Origin: Actinomycetota bacterium
GTDB lineage: Bacteria > Actinomycetota > Actinomycetes > Nanopelagicales > Nanopelagicaceae
Direction of reading: 5' to 3'
NCBI GenBank assembly: GCA_009702525.1
Contig: WLHW01000028.1
Coordinates: 1-13,415 of the forward strand
DNA: 13,415 bases
The notes below the pieces were generated by a model. The model was given only the letters and a program-made list of their open reading frames with translations. It was not told the DNA's origin and did not search any database. Below are positions 6,861 to 13,415 of this stretch, one piece after another. Numbering within the stretch: the stretch's first letter is position 1; every line of letters begins with the position of its first letter. The position numbers and the translations under genes are program-made.

Positions 6861-7799
6861 GTGAGCGAAGACGATGACATGGAAGAAATCATCACAGAGG
6901 AGATGCTCTGGGATCGAATTCCTGAAGTCGATGGCGAAGAACGTGCCAGCACGTACTATGAACTCAGCGCTCGCATTTATGCACGCGGGCAGTATGACGA
7001 AGCCCTAGCTTTAGCTGAAACCGCCCGTGATATTTACTCGACGCTCGGAGCAAATGCACCGAGTGAAGGTTTAGCCCAAGCTTATTCGGCTATTGGATAC
7101 AACCTCAATCAATTAAAACGCATGGATGAAGCTGCACATGCAATGAGTAAAGCAGTCGAAATTTTGCGGGAGAATAAATCACCGATTGCATTAGAGCTTG
7201 CATGCACACTTGGTGAGTGGTGGTACACATCAAAGCAGTATGAAAAAGTTGTTCAAACAATGGGCGAGTGCGCTCAAGAACATTTAGTTGATGGCAACGA
7301 AATCGGCGCAGCAAATGATCTTCACTTAATTGGTTGCGCTGAACGAGAACTCAAGAATTATGAAAAAGCCATCGAGTCTTTCAAAGAAGCACGTATTTTA
7401 TTTAAGCGCAACAAAGAAGTTATTCATGTTGCACGATGTGATCAAAAGATGGCCTCTTGTCTTATTGAATTAAACGAAGGTGAGCTTGCACTTGAAACTG
7501 CACGCCGGGCCGTCGATGTTTTTGAGACTGGGCACGATCATCGCCGCGAAACCTTTGCCCTATTTGAGTTTGGTAAAGCTCAAGTCCTATTAGAGAAATT
7601 TGATGATGGATTAGCGACTCTGGAGCATGTTCTTTCAGTAGTCAGTGAAGATGAACCGAAGGATTTTGAGTTCATCATCGATGTTGAATCCCGGATCGCA
7701 AAAATCGTTCGAATGCAGGGGCGAAATGACGAGGCTGATGAGATTGAACGACGCCTTAAGTCCGTCCAAGAAGCGTTAGAAGAAGAGTCAGAGGCTTGA
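6861..7799 (+). CDS. Tetratricopeptide-repeat (TPR) protein
   Basis: This soluble 312-residue acidic protein has no signal or membrane segment, so it is cytoplasmic. It is made almost wholly of TPR-like helical hairpins at about 30-63, 72-105, 112-145, 150-183, 192-225, 231-264 and 275-308. The pattern is clearest in YDEALALAETARDIY (45-59) and YEKAIESFKEARILF (167-181), with the usual Gly/Ala and Tyr/Phe positions. The N-terminus is a cluster of Asp/Glu (EDDDMEE). TPR arrays are protein-binding scaffolds; no catalytic domain is visible. It starts with GTG behind a strong ribosome binding site. Its TGA overlaps the TTG start of the tyrosine phosphatase gene, so the two are made together and may act together. 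The partner is unknown. Confidence 0.85.
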   Translation: MSEDDDMEEIITEEMLWDRIPEVDGEERASTYYELSARIYARGQYDEALALAETARDIYSTLGANAPSEGLAQAYSAIGYNLNQLKRMDEAAHAMSKAVEILRENKSPIALELACTLGEWWYTSKQYEKVVQTMGECAQEHLVDGNEIGAANDLHLIGCAERELKNYEKAIESFKEARILFKRNKEVIHVARCDQKMASCLIELNEGELALETARRAVDVFETGHDHRRETFALFEFGKAQVLLEKFDDGLATLEHVLSVVSEDEPKDFEFIIDVESRIAKIVRMQGRNDEADEIERRLKSVQEALEEESEA

Positions 7800-8317
7800 T
7801 TCAGCGCTTAAAAACTCTACCCGAGATAAGAATTACGATGGTCTGTCTGGGAAATATCTGTCGTTCTCCTATGGCCGCTGCCGTCCTTGCAAACCGTACT
7901 GCTAGTTGGACCGCACCAAAAATCACAGTAAATAGTTCAGGCACAGGTGCATGGCACATAGGGCAAGGTGCTCATCCAACATCCCAAAAAGTATGGGAAG
8001 CCGCTGGTTATACACACCACCATAAAGCCCGGCAGTTTAAATCGACGGACTTTTTTACTACCGATTTAATCTTGGTAATGGATTCAAGCAACTTTAAGAA
8101 TGTAAATGACTTAGCTCTTGATGACGAATCAAGAAGTAAAGTCTTTTATCTGCGAAGTTTTGATAAAACTCTGCAGGCAATTGATCCGCATTCACATGAC
8201 TACTTTAAATTAGAAGTTCCCGACCCGTACAATCAATCTATTGAGGCTTATCAAGAGACGTTACTTATGATCGAACAGGCCGTAGATGGCTTGTTGCAAG
8301 AGTTAATGCGCCAATAA
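7796..8317 (+). CDS. Low-molecular-weight protein tyrosine phosphatase
   Basis: This 173-residue phosphatase has the P-loop CLGNICRS (C17 to S24, the CX5RS motif) directly after the first beta strand, and the general-acid loop VPDPY with D143. It hydrolyses phosphotyrosine through a cysteinyl phosphate intermediate; in Actinobacteria such enzymes act in signalling or polysaccharide control, and low-Mr arsenate reductases share the fold. The DPY loop favours phosphatase. The only start that keeps the first strand (IRITMVCLG) is TTG 7796, which overlaps the TPR stop (TTGA); the in-frame ATG 7838 would begin inside that strand. The last 53 bases overlap the convergent MFS gene. No tyrosine kinase is in the window. 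Confidence 0.93.
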   Translation: MIQRLKTLPEIRITMVCLGNICRSPMAAAVLANRTASWTAPKITVNSSGTGAWHIGQGAHPTSQKVWEAAGYTHHHKARQFKSTDFFTTDLILVMDSSNFKNVNDLALDDESRSKVFYLRSFDKTLQAIDPHSHDYFKLEVPDPYNQSIEAYQETLLMIEQAVDGLLQELMRQ

Positions 8318-9428
8318 GAGCGCCACCTGCCGCGACAATAAGTGGCCACTGAATATCTCCCTTGGACCACATTGCTCCACCCCAAATTCCTGCGCCTAAG
8401 ACTGCGAAGTTCATTGAAGCTTGATAAACGCCTTGCGCACGACCACGGTGGTTATCTTGACTTAATCCGGCAATCCAGGCTTTACCAACTCCATCGGTAA
8501 GTGCAGGAAAAAGTCCGTAGAGTGCGAGTGCAATCAGGGCAATGGCATGATTATTAGTTAAACCCAACGTTGCATAAGCGATAGCAAAAGCTAATAGGCC
8601 AACCGCGTATACAACCCGAGGGGATAATTTATCCGCAATGTATCCTCCTGGAAAAGCTGCTACAACGGTCACGCCGCTGAAGAGCATGTAAGAAAGTACA
8701 ACGCCGTTAGTGGAAAAACCTATGTCGTGTAAGCGCAGAAGAAGTAGTACATCTGGAATATTTGTTAACTGAATGAGAACTAAGATTGCGATTGCACGCT
8801 TTAAGGTTGCTGGAAGTTGAGGATGCTTTGTTTTTTCAACTGTAACCTTAGGTTTTTTAACAAATTCTTCTTTCACGAGAAGTGTTAATAAGCCAGAAAT
8901 AATCGCTGGAATCAGGGCCCATTTGGCTACTGCTCGAACATCACCGTTCAGCATGGCTAAGCCAATAAGTGCTATTCCAGGCCCTATTACTGCGCCGATA
9001 TTGTCACCGGTGCGGTGAAAACCAAAGGCCTTACCGAGGTTAGCTTTATCAACTGAGTCTGAAATCAAGGCATCACGGGGAGCCCCGCGCATACCTTTAC
9101 CAATTCGATCTGTAACGCGACCCAGCAAAACCAATGGCCATCCAGTTGCAACCACAACTAGTGCTTTGCCAACTCCAGCCAATGAATAACCAGAGATGAC
9201 AAATGGCTTTCTCCCTAATCGGTCACTTGATTTACCGCTGATTAACTTTGTAAAACCTGCGGCAGCCTCTGCGCAACCTTCAATTAGTCCAAGTGCTAAG
9301 GGTGCTGCACCTATTACGCCTGTTAAAAGAATTGGTAGTAAGGGATATAAAAGTTCACTCGCAGCATCTTGGGCCAGTGAAACCAAAGTAAGCAGAATTA
9401 AATTGCGCGTCAACCAGGTTTTCATCAT
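8265..9428 (-). CDS. Major facilitator superfamily (MFS) permease
   Basis: This 387-residue transporter has about 11-12 membrane segments in two halves, split by a basic loop (about 190-208, rich in Lys). The loop between helices 2 and 3 has the MFS motif SGKSSDRLGRKP (64-75), and a second conserved stretch GKGMRGAPRDAL (110-121) follows helix 4. It resembles drug/H+ antiporter-type permeases, but no substrate can be assigned. The ATG at 9428 overlaps the TGA of the upstream RNA methyltransferase (ATGA, four bases), so the pair is translationally coupled. There is a second ATG immediately after the first and no strong Shine-Dalgarno site. The C-terminal 17 codons and the stop are encoded opposite the end of the phosphatase gene. 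Confidence 0.87.
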   Translation of the reverse strand: MMKTWLTRNLILLTLVSLAQDAASELLYPLLPILLTGVIGAAPLALGLIEGCAEAAAGFTKLISGKSSDRLGRKPFVISGYSLAGVGKALVVVATGWPLVLLGRVTDRIGKGMRGAPRDALISDSVDKANLGKAFGFHRTGDNIGAVIGPGIALIGLAMLNGDVRAVAKWALIPAIISGLLTLLVKEEFVKKPKVTVEKTKHPQLPATLKRAIAILVLIQLTNIPDVLLLLRLHDIGFSTNGVVLSYMLFSGVTVVAAFPGGYIADKLSPRVVYAVGLLAFAIAYATLGLTNNHAIALIALALYGLFPALTDGVGKAWIAGLSQDNHRGRAQGVYQASMNFAVLGAGIWGGAMWSKGDIQWPLIVAAGGALIGALTLATSHLRPVRS

Positions 9429-10072
9429 TTAGGTAGGTGCTGTAGCGCCCAGTGATACATGGCAATCGCTCCGGCAGCAGAGGCATTCATAGAGCGCGTG
9501 GAACCATATTGGTTAATTTCATAAAGAACTTCGCACACGTTGATTCCTTCATCTGACATCCCTGCTCCTTCTTGACCAAATAGAAGCACGCAGCTCTCAG
9601 GTAACTGGGCACTTTCCAACTGTTTTGAACCGGGAACGTTATCAATTCCAATGATAGGTATTTTATTTTCTTTACACCACACTGCAAAATCCTCAACAGT
9701 TGGATGGTAAAAAACAGTCAAATATCTATCGGTCACCATTGCTCCGCGCTTATTCCAATCGCGTTTTCCAACTATATGTACCCCAGAAACATTAAAAGCA
9801 TTTGCGGTCCGAACTACCGAGCCAATATTTAAATCATGTTGCCAGTTTTCGATGGCGATATGTAACTTATGCCGTTTTGAATCTAAGTCAGCGACAATGG
9901 CTTCAACAGTCCAATATCGGTAATGATCAAGGACATTCCTGCGGTCACCATTCAGCAAAAGTTCAGGATCGTATTGTTCGCCTTCAGGCCATGGTTTTTC
10001 ATGAGGGCCAACGCCCACGACCGGAAAAAATTCACCTGGGCCAATAGTGGCCGGGGTAGTAGGAGAAGACAT
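9425..10072 (-). CDS. SpoU/TrmH-family RNA 2'-O-methyltransferase
   Basis: This 215-residue SPOUT enzyme would transfer methyl from S-adenosylmethionine to a ribose 2'-OH in tRNA or rRNA. The three family motifs are present: NIGSVVRTANAF (82-93, with the catalytic Arg88), LLFGQEGAGMSDE (163-175), and YGSTRSMNASAAGAIAMYHW (189-208), which form the knotted SAM site. The third motif reads STRSMNAS where SLNVS is common, so specificity may differ from TrmH or RlmB. A 70-residue N-terminal part lacks the L30e-like substrate domain of RlmB. It is the first gene of a two-gene operon with the MFS permease. It starts at ATG 10072, six bases after a -10 box, with no Shine-Dalgarno site, suggesting a leaderless transcript. 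Confidence 0.9.
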   Translation of the reverse strand: MSSPTTPATIGPGEFFPVVGVGPHEKPWPEGEQYDPELLLNGDRRNVLDHYRYWTVEAIVADLDSKRHKLHIAIENWQHDLNIGSVVRTANAFNVSGVHIVGKRDWNKRGAMVTDRYLTVFYHPTVEDFAVWCKENKIPIIGIDNVPGSKQLESAQLPESCVLLFGQEGAGMSDEGINVCEVLYEINQYGSTRSMNASAAGAIAMYHWALQHLPK

Positions 10073-10078
10073 GGTGCC

Positions 10079-10084
10079 ACTCTA
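10079..10084 (-). promoter_or_regulatory. -10 box of the methyltransferase-MFS operon (leaderless)
   Basis: TAGAGT on the minus strand ends six bases before ATG 10072, so the mRNA would start at the ATG. It overlaps the oppositely directed -10 box at 10083-10088 by two bases. Confidence 0.5.
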
Positions 10085-10088
10085 AACT
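10083..10088 (+). promoter_or_regulatory. -10 box of the small membrane protein-dacB operon (leaderless)
   Basis: TAAACT ends six bases before ATG 10095; there is no Shine-Dalgarno site. The 22-base gap between the divergent genes holds both -10 boxes. Confidence 0.5.
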
Positions 10089-10094
10089 GATTAC

Positions 10095-10445
10095 ATGACT
10101 GCTATCAACACAATCGCTTATGTCGTTCACATTCTCTGTGTCATTGCCATTCTTTCTCTTCTACTCCATCAGTGGAACAAGAGTCCGCGAAAACTGAATC
10201 CAGGAATCTTGCATGCGAGCCTTACCGCGCTTGTAGCTGGTTTAGTGATGGTAGGGATGTTTAACACAGTGCATCCAGATGAAACGTTGAATCACACAAA
10301 GATTGGAATCAAACTACTTATTCTTCTAGTAATTCTCGGTATCAGTTATAAGAATGTAAAGAAACCAGAGCTAGAGAAGAACATATGGCTTGCCCTCATT
10401 GGTCTCACAATGAGCAATGTTCTTATCGCATCGATGTGGCACTGA
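10095..10445 (+). CDS. Small four-helix membrane protein of unknown function
   Basis: This 116-residue hydrophobic protein has four predicted helices (about 5-25, 38-57, 68-85, 96-114) and short charged loops (HQWNKSPRK at 25-33, KNVKKPELEK at 86-95). Histidines lie within or near membrane segments (H12, H25, H40, H60, H67, H116). I do not recognise a named family with confidence; it could belong to one of the small actinobacterial integral-membrane DUF families. It probably opens an operon with dacB, whose ATG follows seven bases after its stop, so an envelope role is possible. It starts at an ATG with a leaderless-type promoter. Confidence 0.8.
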   Translation: MTAINTIAYVVHILCVIAILSLLLHQWNKSPRKLNPGILHASLTALVAGLVMVGMFNTVHPDETLNHTKIGIKLLILLVILGISYKNVKKPELEKNIWLALIGLTMSNVLIASMWH

Positions 10446-10452
10446 TAGGCCT

Positions 10453-11628
10453 ATGCGTAAAATGCTTTTTCTCTTTTTTATTGCAATTAGCTGTGCAATT
10501 TCGAACGTACCAGCACAAGCAGTTTTATCAGCGGCTTCAATTCCAACCGTCTTTGATGAGTTCCTAAAATTACCAGCGTTGGCTAATCCCGCAGTTGTTT
10601 TAATTGATGGCAGATCAGGTGAGGTTGTCTATGAAAAAAACTCCTTTTCTCAGCGCAAACCCGCATCGGTGATGAAGATATTTTCAGCTGCTGCGGCATT
10701 AACCTATTTAGCACCAGAGAAGATTTTTACAACTCAAATATGGCTGGGGAGCCAACCTAAAACACTAGTCATTCAAGGAACATTGGACCCTTGGATAAGT
10801 CTGAGCGATAGCGTTGCCCAGAAAATGAATAGAGCATCGCTCCCTTATCTGGCTTTCAATGCACTAAGTTCGATTAAGAAAAATAATGGTGGTTCTCTAA
10901 AGAATATTACTGTTGAATATGCGGGACTTTATTCACAAGATATAGCAAACTTAAAATCATTTTGGGCGAAACGTGGATTAAAGCCGACTATGAAATCTGT
11001 TGCACCAGATAAAGCCTTGCTTGATTCAAGTGAATTTATAGTTGGAGATGAATCTCCAGATCTATCTAAAATTCTAGATTTCACGCTCAAGTGGAGCGAT
11101 AATTTATTAGCCGAGCGTTTAGCACGCCTATCTTCGCAAGCTGCAGGTTTTCCCATGAACGATGTTGGTGTGCAGATGACCTTTGAGCAACTTCTCACTA
11201 GCTTAGAGATCGATTCGACAAAGTTAGTTGTGGCCGACGCCAGCGGCTTATCAAAGGTAAATAGGATTACTGCAAGCATGTTGGGCAAACTCTTGTTTAA
11301 ACTTCGTAACAATCCACAATATCAACTCTTGTATGACTCATTACCGGTTGGAGGAGTATCGGGAACTCTTCGCTACCGTTTTTTAACTACCGCTCCCAGT
11401 GCTATTGGCTTAGTCCGAGCTAAAACCGGAACTCTTAATGGAACAGTGACGCTCGCAGGTTATGTTGAATCTACAGACCGCGAATATATTTTTGTAACGT
11501 TAGCCGATGAGATTCCACGCGGTACGCGTGCTAGCGATAAGGCACGTGCAGCGATTGATCGATTACTGGGCAGAATTGCAGCACCTAATATCCCAGCAGA
11601 AATCTCTGAAGTTACTCCGGAACCTTAA
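10453..11628 (+). CDS. dacB: D-alanyl-D-alanine carboxypeptidase/endopeptidase, S13 (PBP4) family
   Basis: This 391-residue exported penicillin-binding protein trims peptidoglycan stem peptides and cross-links. It has a signal peptide (MRK, hydrophobic 4-17, cleavage probably after AQA at 21-23) and the three serine-peptidase motifs: SVMK (S72, K75), SDN (215-217) and KTG (324-326, in AKTGTLNGT). DASGLS (262-267) is also typical of S13. The interval between the first two motifs is about 100 residues shorter than in E. coli PBP4, so the inserted domains are reduced. The tail after residue 370 is short and Pro/Glu-rich. The start is ATG 10453, seven bases after the stop of the small membrane gene; the in-frame ATG at 10417 would overlap that gene and mask the signal peptide. 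The stop abuts the convergent propeller gene with no gap. Confidence 0.92.
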   Translation: MRKMLFLFFIAISCAISNVPAQAVLSAASIPTVFDEFLKLPALANPAVVLIDGRSGEVVYEKNSFSQRKPASVMKIFSAAAALTYLAPEKIFTTQIWLGSQPKTLVIQGTLDPWISLSDSVAQKMNRASLPYLAFNALSSIKKNNGGSLKNITVEYAGLYSQDIANLKSFWAKRGLKPTMKSVAPDKALLDSSEFIVGDESPDLSKILDFTLKWSDNLLAERLARLSSQAAGFPMNDVGVQMTFEQLLTSLEIDSTKLVVADASGLSKVNRITASMLGKLLFKLRNNPQYQLLYDSLPVGGVSGTLRYRFLTTAPSAIGLVRAKTGTLNGTVTLAGYVESTDREYIFVTLADEIPRGTRASDKARAAIDRLLGRIAAPNIPAEISEVTPEP

Positions 11629-12708
11629 CTATTTATTATCAAAGATTTTGATTGATCCACCGTAACAAGCGATCCACGTTCGGGATGTTGGAGCGTCATA
11701 TGTGACCCCAATTGGCTCGTTACAGACTTTTATAGTTTGTAAAATCTTCATATCGCTTGTGCGTAATTTAGAGACAGTATCGCTCGTAAAGTTGACCACA
11801 AAGAGTGCAGTTCCATCACTAGATATTGCGAGCGATCGAGCTGCTTTGCCTGTCGTTACTGTGCCTAAACTTTTATTTGCGACTAAATCCCAAGAAGCAA
11901 CCTTGCCGGAGAGATTGAGCGTCACATACATCTTTGAATTATCAGGAGAAAGAACAATTGCTCGAGGTGTGACGCCAATAGGTATGTAAGAGACTGAGAA
12001 ATCTTCTAAGTTAAGAACGTGGATTCTGCTGCCACCCATTTCGGCAACGTAGGCCGTTTTGCTATCACTACTCACTGCGATACCTCTGGGATATCGACCT
12101 ATCTTGATAGTTTTTAAAGTTTTTTGGCTGGCAACCGAGATAACTTTGAGATCGTACGAGCACCAGTTGGAGACTAGAACGTACTTATTATCTGGAGTCA
12201 CCTCTACAACTTTTGGCACCGAACCAACTGGATACACGGCATCGATTGTGTAACTCTCTAACTCAATTCGGTATAGAAAACTGCTATCAAAATGTGAAGC
12301 TGGTGAACAGGTGTCATGTCCTTCTTTATTGAACCCCTTGCCATACATGGCGTAGTTAGTGACATACAAATATTTACCATCGGAAGAATAGGCACCTTCG
12401 ACAGGTGCGCCTTTGAAAATTGTTGAATACTTTGATAGACCAAAGTTTGAAAGCTTTACCGAATCTGAGACAGTCTTAATTAATTCAAAAGTATTGGCGT
12501 TATAAATGGTTATGCTGTGTTTATACATCATGTTGTGTGCACTTACTAGACCAGTGCCTGAAGACCGAACAGATTTTGGAGAGATTGCACCTGTAATTGT
12601 TTTTACAAGTGACATTTTTGTTTCGCTAGAAACAACATCACCCTGTGCAGGTATTAAGAGTGCACAGAGTGAAGTTGTGATTAATAAAATTAAATAGCTT
12701 CGGCGCAT
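11629..12708 (-). CDS. Secreted YncE-like beta-propeller (YVTN-type repeat) protein
   Basis: This 359-residue protein has a signal peptide (MRRS, hydrophobic 5-19). The rest is a beta-propeller of YVTN/YncE type: repeats of about 42 residues begin near 165, 207, 248, 290 and 332, each with the form P-R-x-hydrophobic-(V/L)-S-x-D-x-K-x-hydrophobic-Y-V, as in PRGIAVSSDSKTAYVAE. An earlier blade at 102 (YSSDGKYLYVTN) is followed by an insertion of about 20 residues (121-142) with Cys134. Mature cysteines are 134, 183, 329 and 348, which may pair as disulfides. Such propellers bind ligands or partners; no enzyme motif is visible. The start ATG 12708 lies six bases after TACAGT, so the mRNA is probably leaderless. 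It follows the anchored repeat protein on the same strand by 23 bases. Confidence 0.86.
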   Translation of the reverse strand: MRRSYLILLITTSLCALLIPAQGDVVSSETKMSLVKTITGAISPKSVRSSGTGLVSAHNMMYKHSITIYNANTFELIKTVSDSVKLSNFGLSKYSTIFKGAPVEGAYSSDGKYLYVTNYAMYGKGFNKEGHDTCSPASHFDSSFLYRIELESYTIDAVYPVGSVPKVVEVTPDNKYVLVSNWCSYDLKVISVASQKTLKTIKIGRYPRGIAVSSDSKTAYVAEMGGSRIHVLNLEDFSVSYIPIGVTPRAIVLSPDNSKMYVTLNLSGKVASWDLVANKSLGTVTTGKAARSLAISSDGTALFVVNFTSDTVSKLRTSDMKILQTIKVCNEPIGVTYDAPTSRTWIACYGGSIKIFDNK

Positions 12709-12714
12709 GCCCTA

Positions 12715-12720
12715 ACTGTA
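12715..12720 (-). promoter_or_regulatory. -10 box of the beta-propeller gene (leaderless)
   Basis: TACAGT on the minus strand ends six bases before ATG 12708 in the 23-base gap between two co-oriented genes, giving the propeller gene its own promoter. TACAGTTAG is identical to the string before the secreted gene at 5484. Confidence 0.5.
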
Positions 12721-12731
12721 ACCTCTACCAA

Positions 12732-13355
12732 TTAGTCGTCTTCACCTTCGTCGTCACCTTCGTCGTCACCTTCATGGTCGCCACTATTTTTATGCTCATT
12801 TCCTTCGTGTTCGCCACCTTTAGGGGGCTTGACTCCGATAGTTGGAGCTTTAATAGGAGTTGGCGCTTTAACACTGGTGGACTCTATAGGTGTTGGGACT
12901 TTAGCTGGCTCTTCAGTTTTGTTTGTCACCTTTGGTGCAGGTGCAGAAACTGGCTCTTCAGTTTTGTTTGTCACCTTTGGTGCAGGTGCAGAAACTGGCT
13001 CTTCATTACTTGCGGGCGTAGAAACTGTTTCGACAGTTAAGGATGGATTTGGATTAGTGCGCTCCATGGATGCCGATCCTGCTGCTGGAGTTGATGTAGC
13101 AGGCACGACAACTGGATCTGCTGAAGGCTGTGTGGTTGTTGCCACTGGATCTGCTTGTGTAGCCGGCGCAGTGGCATTTTCAACTGCATTTGCCGGAGGC
13201 TCCTGTTGCGTTTGTGCAAAAACGCTACCTACTCCAATAATCGCAACAACGGCTGCCAACGCGAGCAGTGGAATCGTTTTTGCCACCTTGCGAGGTGATG
13301 TGGCGTTATCGGCGTCTGCGATGTCAAACCATTCAGGCTTTTGATCTGGGGACAT
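12732..13355 (-). CDS. Membrane-anchored Pro/Thr/Ala-rich repeat protein with acidic tail
   Basis: This 207-residue protein belongs to no family I recognise. It has a short polar N-terminus (PEWFDIADADN at 8-18), one membrane helix at about 28-46 that may also act as a signal anchor (a possible cleavage after VFAQ), then an outside part of low complexity rich in Ala, Pro, Thr, Val and Glu. EEPVSAPAPKVTNKT occurs twice in tandem. A Pro/Lys-rich stretch (about 150-180) leads to a tail of Gly, Glu, Asp and four His residues ending DDEGDDEGEDD. It looks like a wall-spanning stalk with an acidic, possibly cation-binding end. The start ATG 13355 has AAAGGA seven bases upstream. Codon use is ordinary, so this appears to be a real gene despite its simple composition. 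Confidence 0.8.
   Translation of the reverse strand: MSPDQKPEWFDIADADNATSPRKVAKTIPLLALAAVVAIIGVGSVFAQTQQEPPANAVENATAPATQADPVATTTQPSADPVVVPATSTPAAGSASMERTNPNPSLTVETVSTPASNEEPVSAPAPKVTNKTEEPVSAPAPKVTNKTEEPAKVPTPIESTSVKAPTPIKAPTIGVKPPKGGEHEGNEHKNSGDHEGDDEGDDEGEDD
12905..13005. repeat. 45-bp tandem duplication in the repeat protein gene
   Basis: Two identical 45-base units (12905-12949 and 12950-12994) are followed by the first 11 bases of a third copy (12995-13005). The unit is a multiple of three and encodes 15 residues, EEPVSAPAPKVTNKT, so copy number can change without breaking the frame. A smaller 12-base repeat encoding DDEG lies near 12742-12768. Confidence 0.95.
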
Positions 13356-13362
13356 GAGGAGA

Positions 13363-13368
13363 TCCTTT
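13363..13368 (-). promoter_or_regulatory. Ribosome binding site of the repeat protein gene
   Basis: AAAGGA on the minus strand, seven bases before ATG 13355, fixes the start. The rest of 13369-13415 contains no feature I can support. Confidence 0.6.
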
Positions 13369-13415
13369 CGTTAGACGCAAAGTAGCGCCTTTGGCTGAGA
13401 AGGAACTGTGAACAC

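Noticed and set aside
10417..10452. Upstream ATG for dacB adding 12 residues.
   Set aside because: It lies inside the small membrane gene and would bury the signal peptide that begins at ATG 10453.
11638..11652. Inverted repeat ATCAAA-GAT-TTTGAT near the dacB/propeller junction as a terminator.
   Set aside because: The stem is only six A/T-rich pairs with a three-base loop and no clear U tract, and it lies within the propeller coding region.
12829..13344. Open frame of 171 codons on the plus strand opposite the repeat protein gene.
   Set aside because: Antisense frame created by the Pro/Thr/Ala-rich codons of the minus-strand gene. The minus-strand gene has a Shine-Dalgarno site, a membrane helix and protein-level repeats.
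13369..13415. Open minus-strand frames reaching the right edge, one loosely like the end of a sigma factor.
   Set aside because: Fewer than 30 codons are visible and the resemblance is too weak to support a gene call.

Overview
The window looks like a piece of a streamlined, moderately low-GC actinobacterial chromosome. Freshwater planktonic Actinobacteria of the acI/Nanopelagicales type are the best guess. This is inferred from dense gene packing (longest gap about 90 bases, ATGA/TTGA/TAATG junctions, tail-to-tail overlapping genes), several start codons that sit 6-7 bases after a TAnnnT -10 box (leaderless mRNAs, common in Actinobacteria), and actinobacterial-looking protein families. No rRNA, tRNA, CRISPR array, IS element or phage gene was seen.

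Layout. (1) Positions 1-3337 are a heme-copper terminal oxidase operon: the tail of a small copper-protein-like gene, then ctaC, ctaD and ctaE (subunits II, I and III), all overlapping or nearly touching. No cytochrome bc or ctaF genes are visible. Subunit I departs from the textbook A-type enzyme: two extra N-terminal membrane helices, no K-channel lysine, and Gly at the Mg-site Asp. (2) An EamA-family (DMT) transporter starts inside the end of ctaE (3312-4223). It meets a convergent NiCoT-family nickel/cobalt permease (4213-5394, minus), whose predicted promoter carries a perfect inverted repeat matching the Nur (nickel uptake regulator) box. (3) Divergent from the permease is a secreted protein of the N,N-dimethylformamidase large-subunit-like family (5484-6806). 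It is followed by a coupled pair, a TPR protein and a low-molecular-weight protein tyrosine phosphatase (6861-8317). (4) On the minus strand lie a SpoU/TrmH RNA methyltransferase and an MFS permease (10072-8265), coupled by ATGA. They diverge from a small four-helix membrane protein plus a D-Ala-D-Ala carboxypeptidase of the S13/PBP4 family (10095-11628). (5) The minus strand then holds a secreted YncE-like beta-propeller (12708-11629) and a membrane-anchored Pro/Thr/Ala-rich protein with an exact 45-bp tandem duplication and an acidic, His-containing tail (13355-12732).

Functionally the window combines aerobic respiration (copper/heme oxidase), nickel homeostasis, cell-envelope maintenance (DacB and secreted or anchored proteins), RNA modification and transport. 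The strongest leads are the Nur-box-controlled nickel permease and the divergent oxidase.
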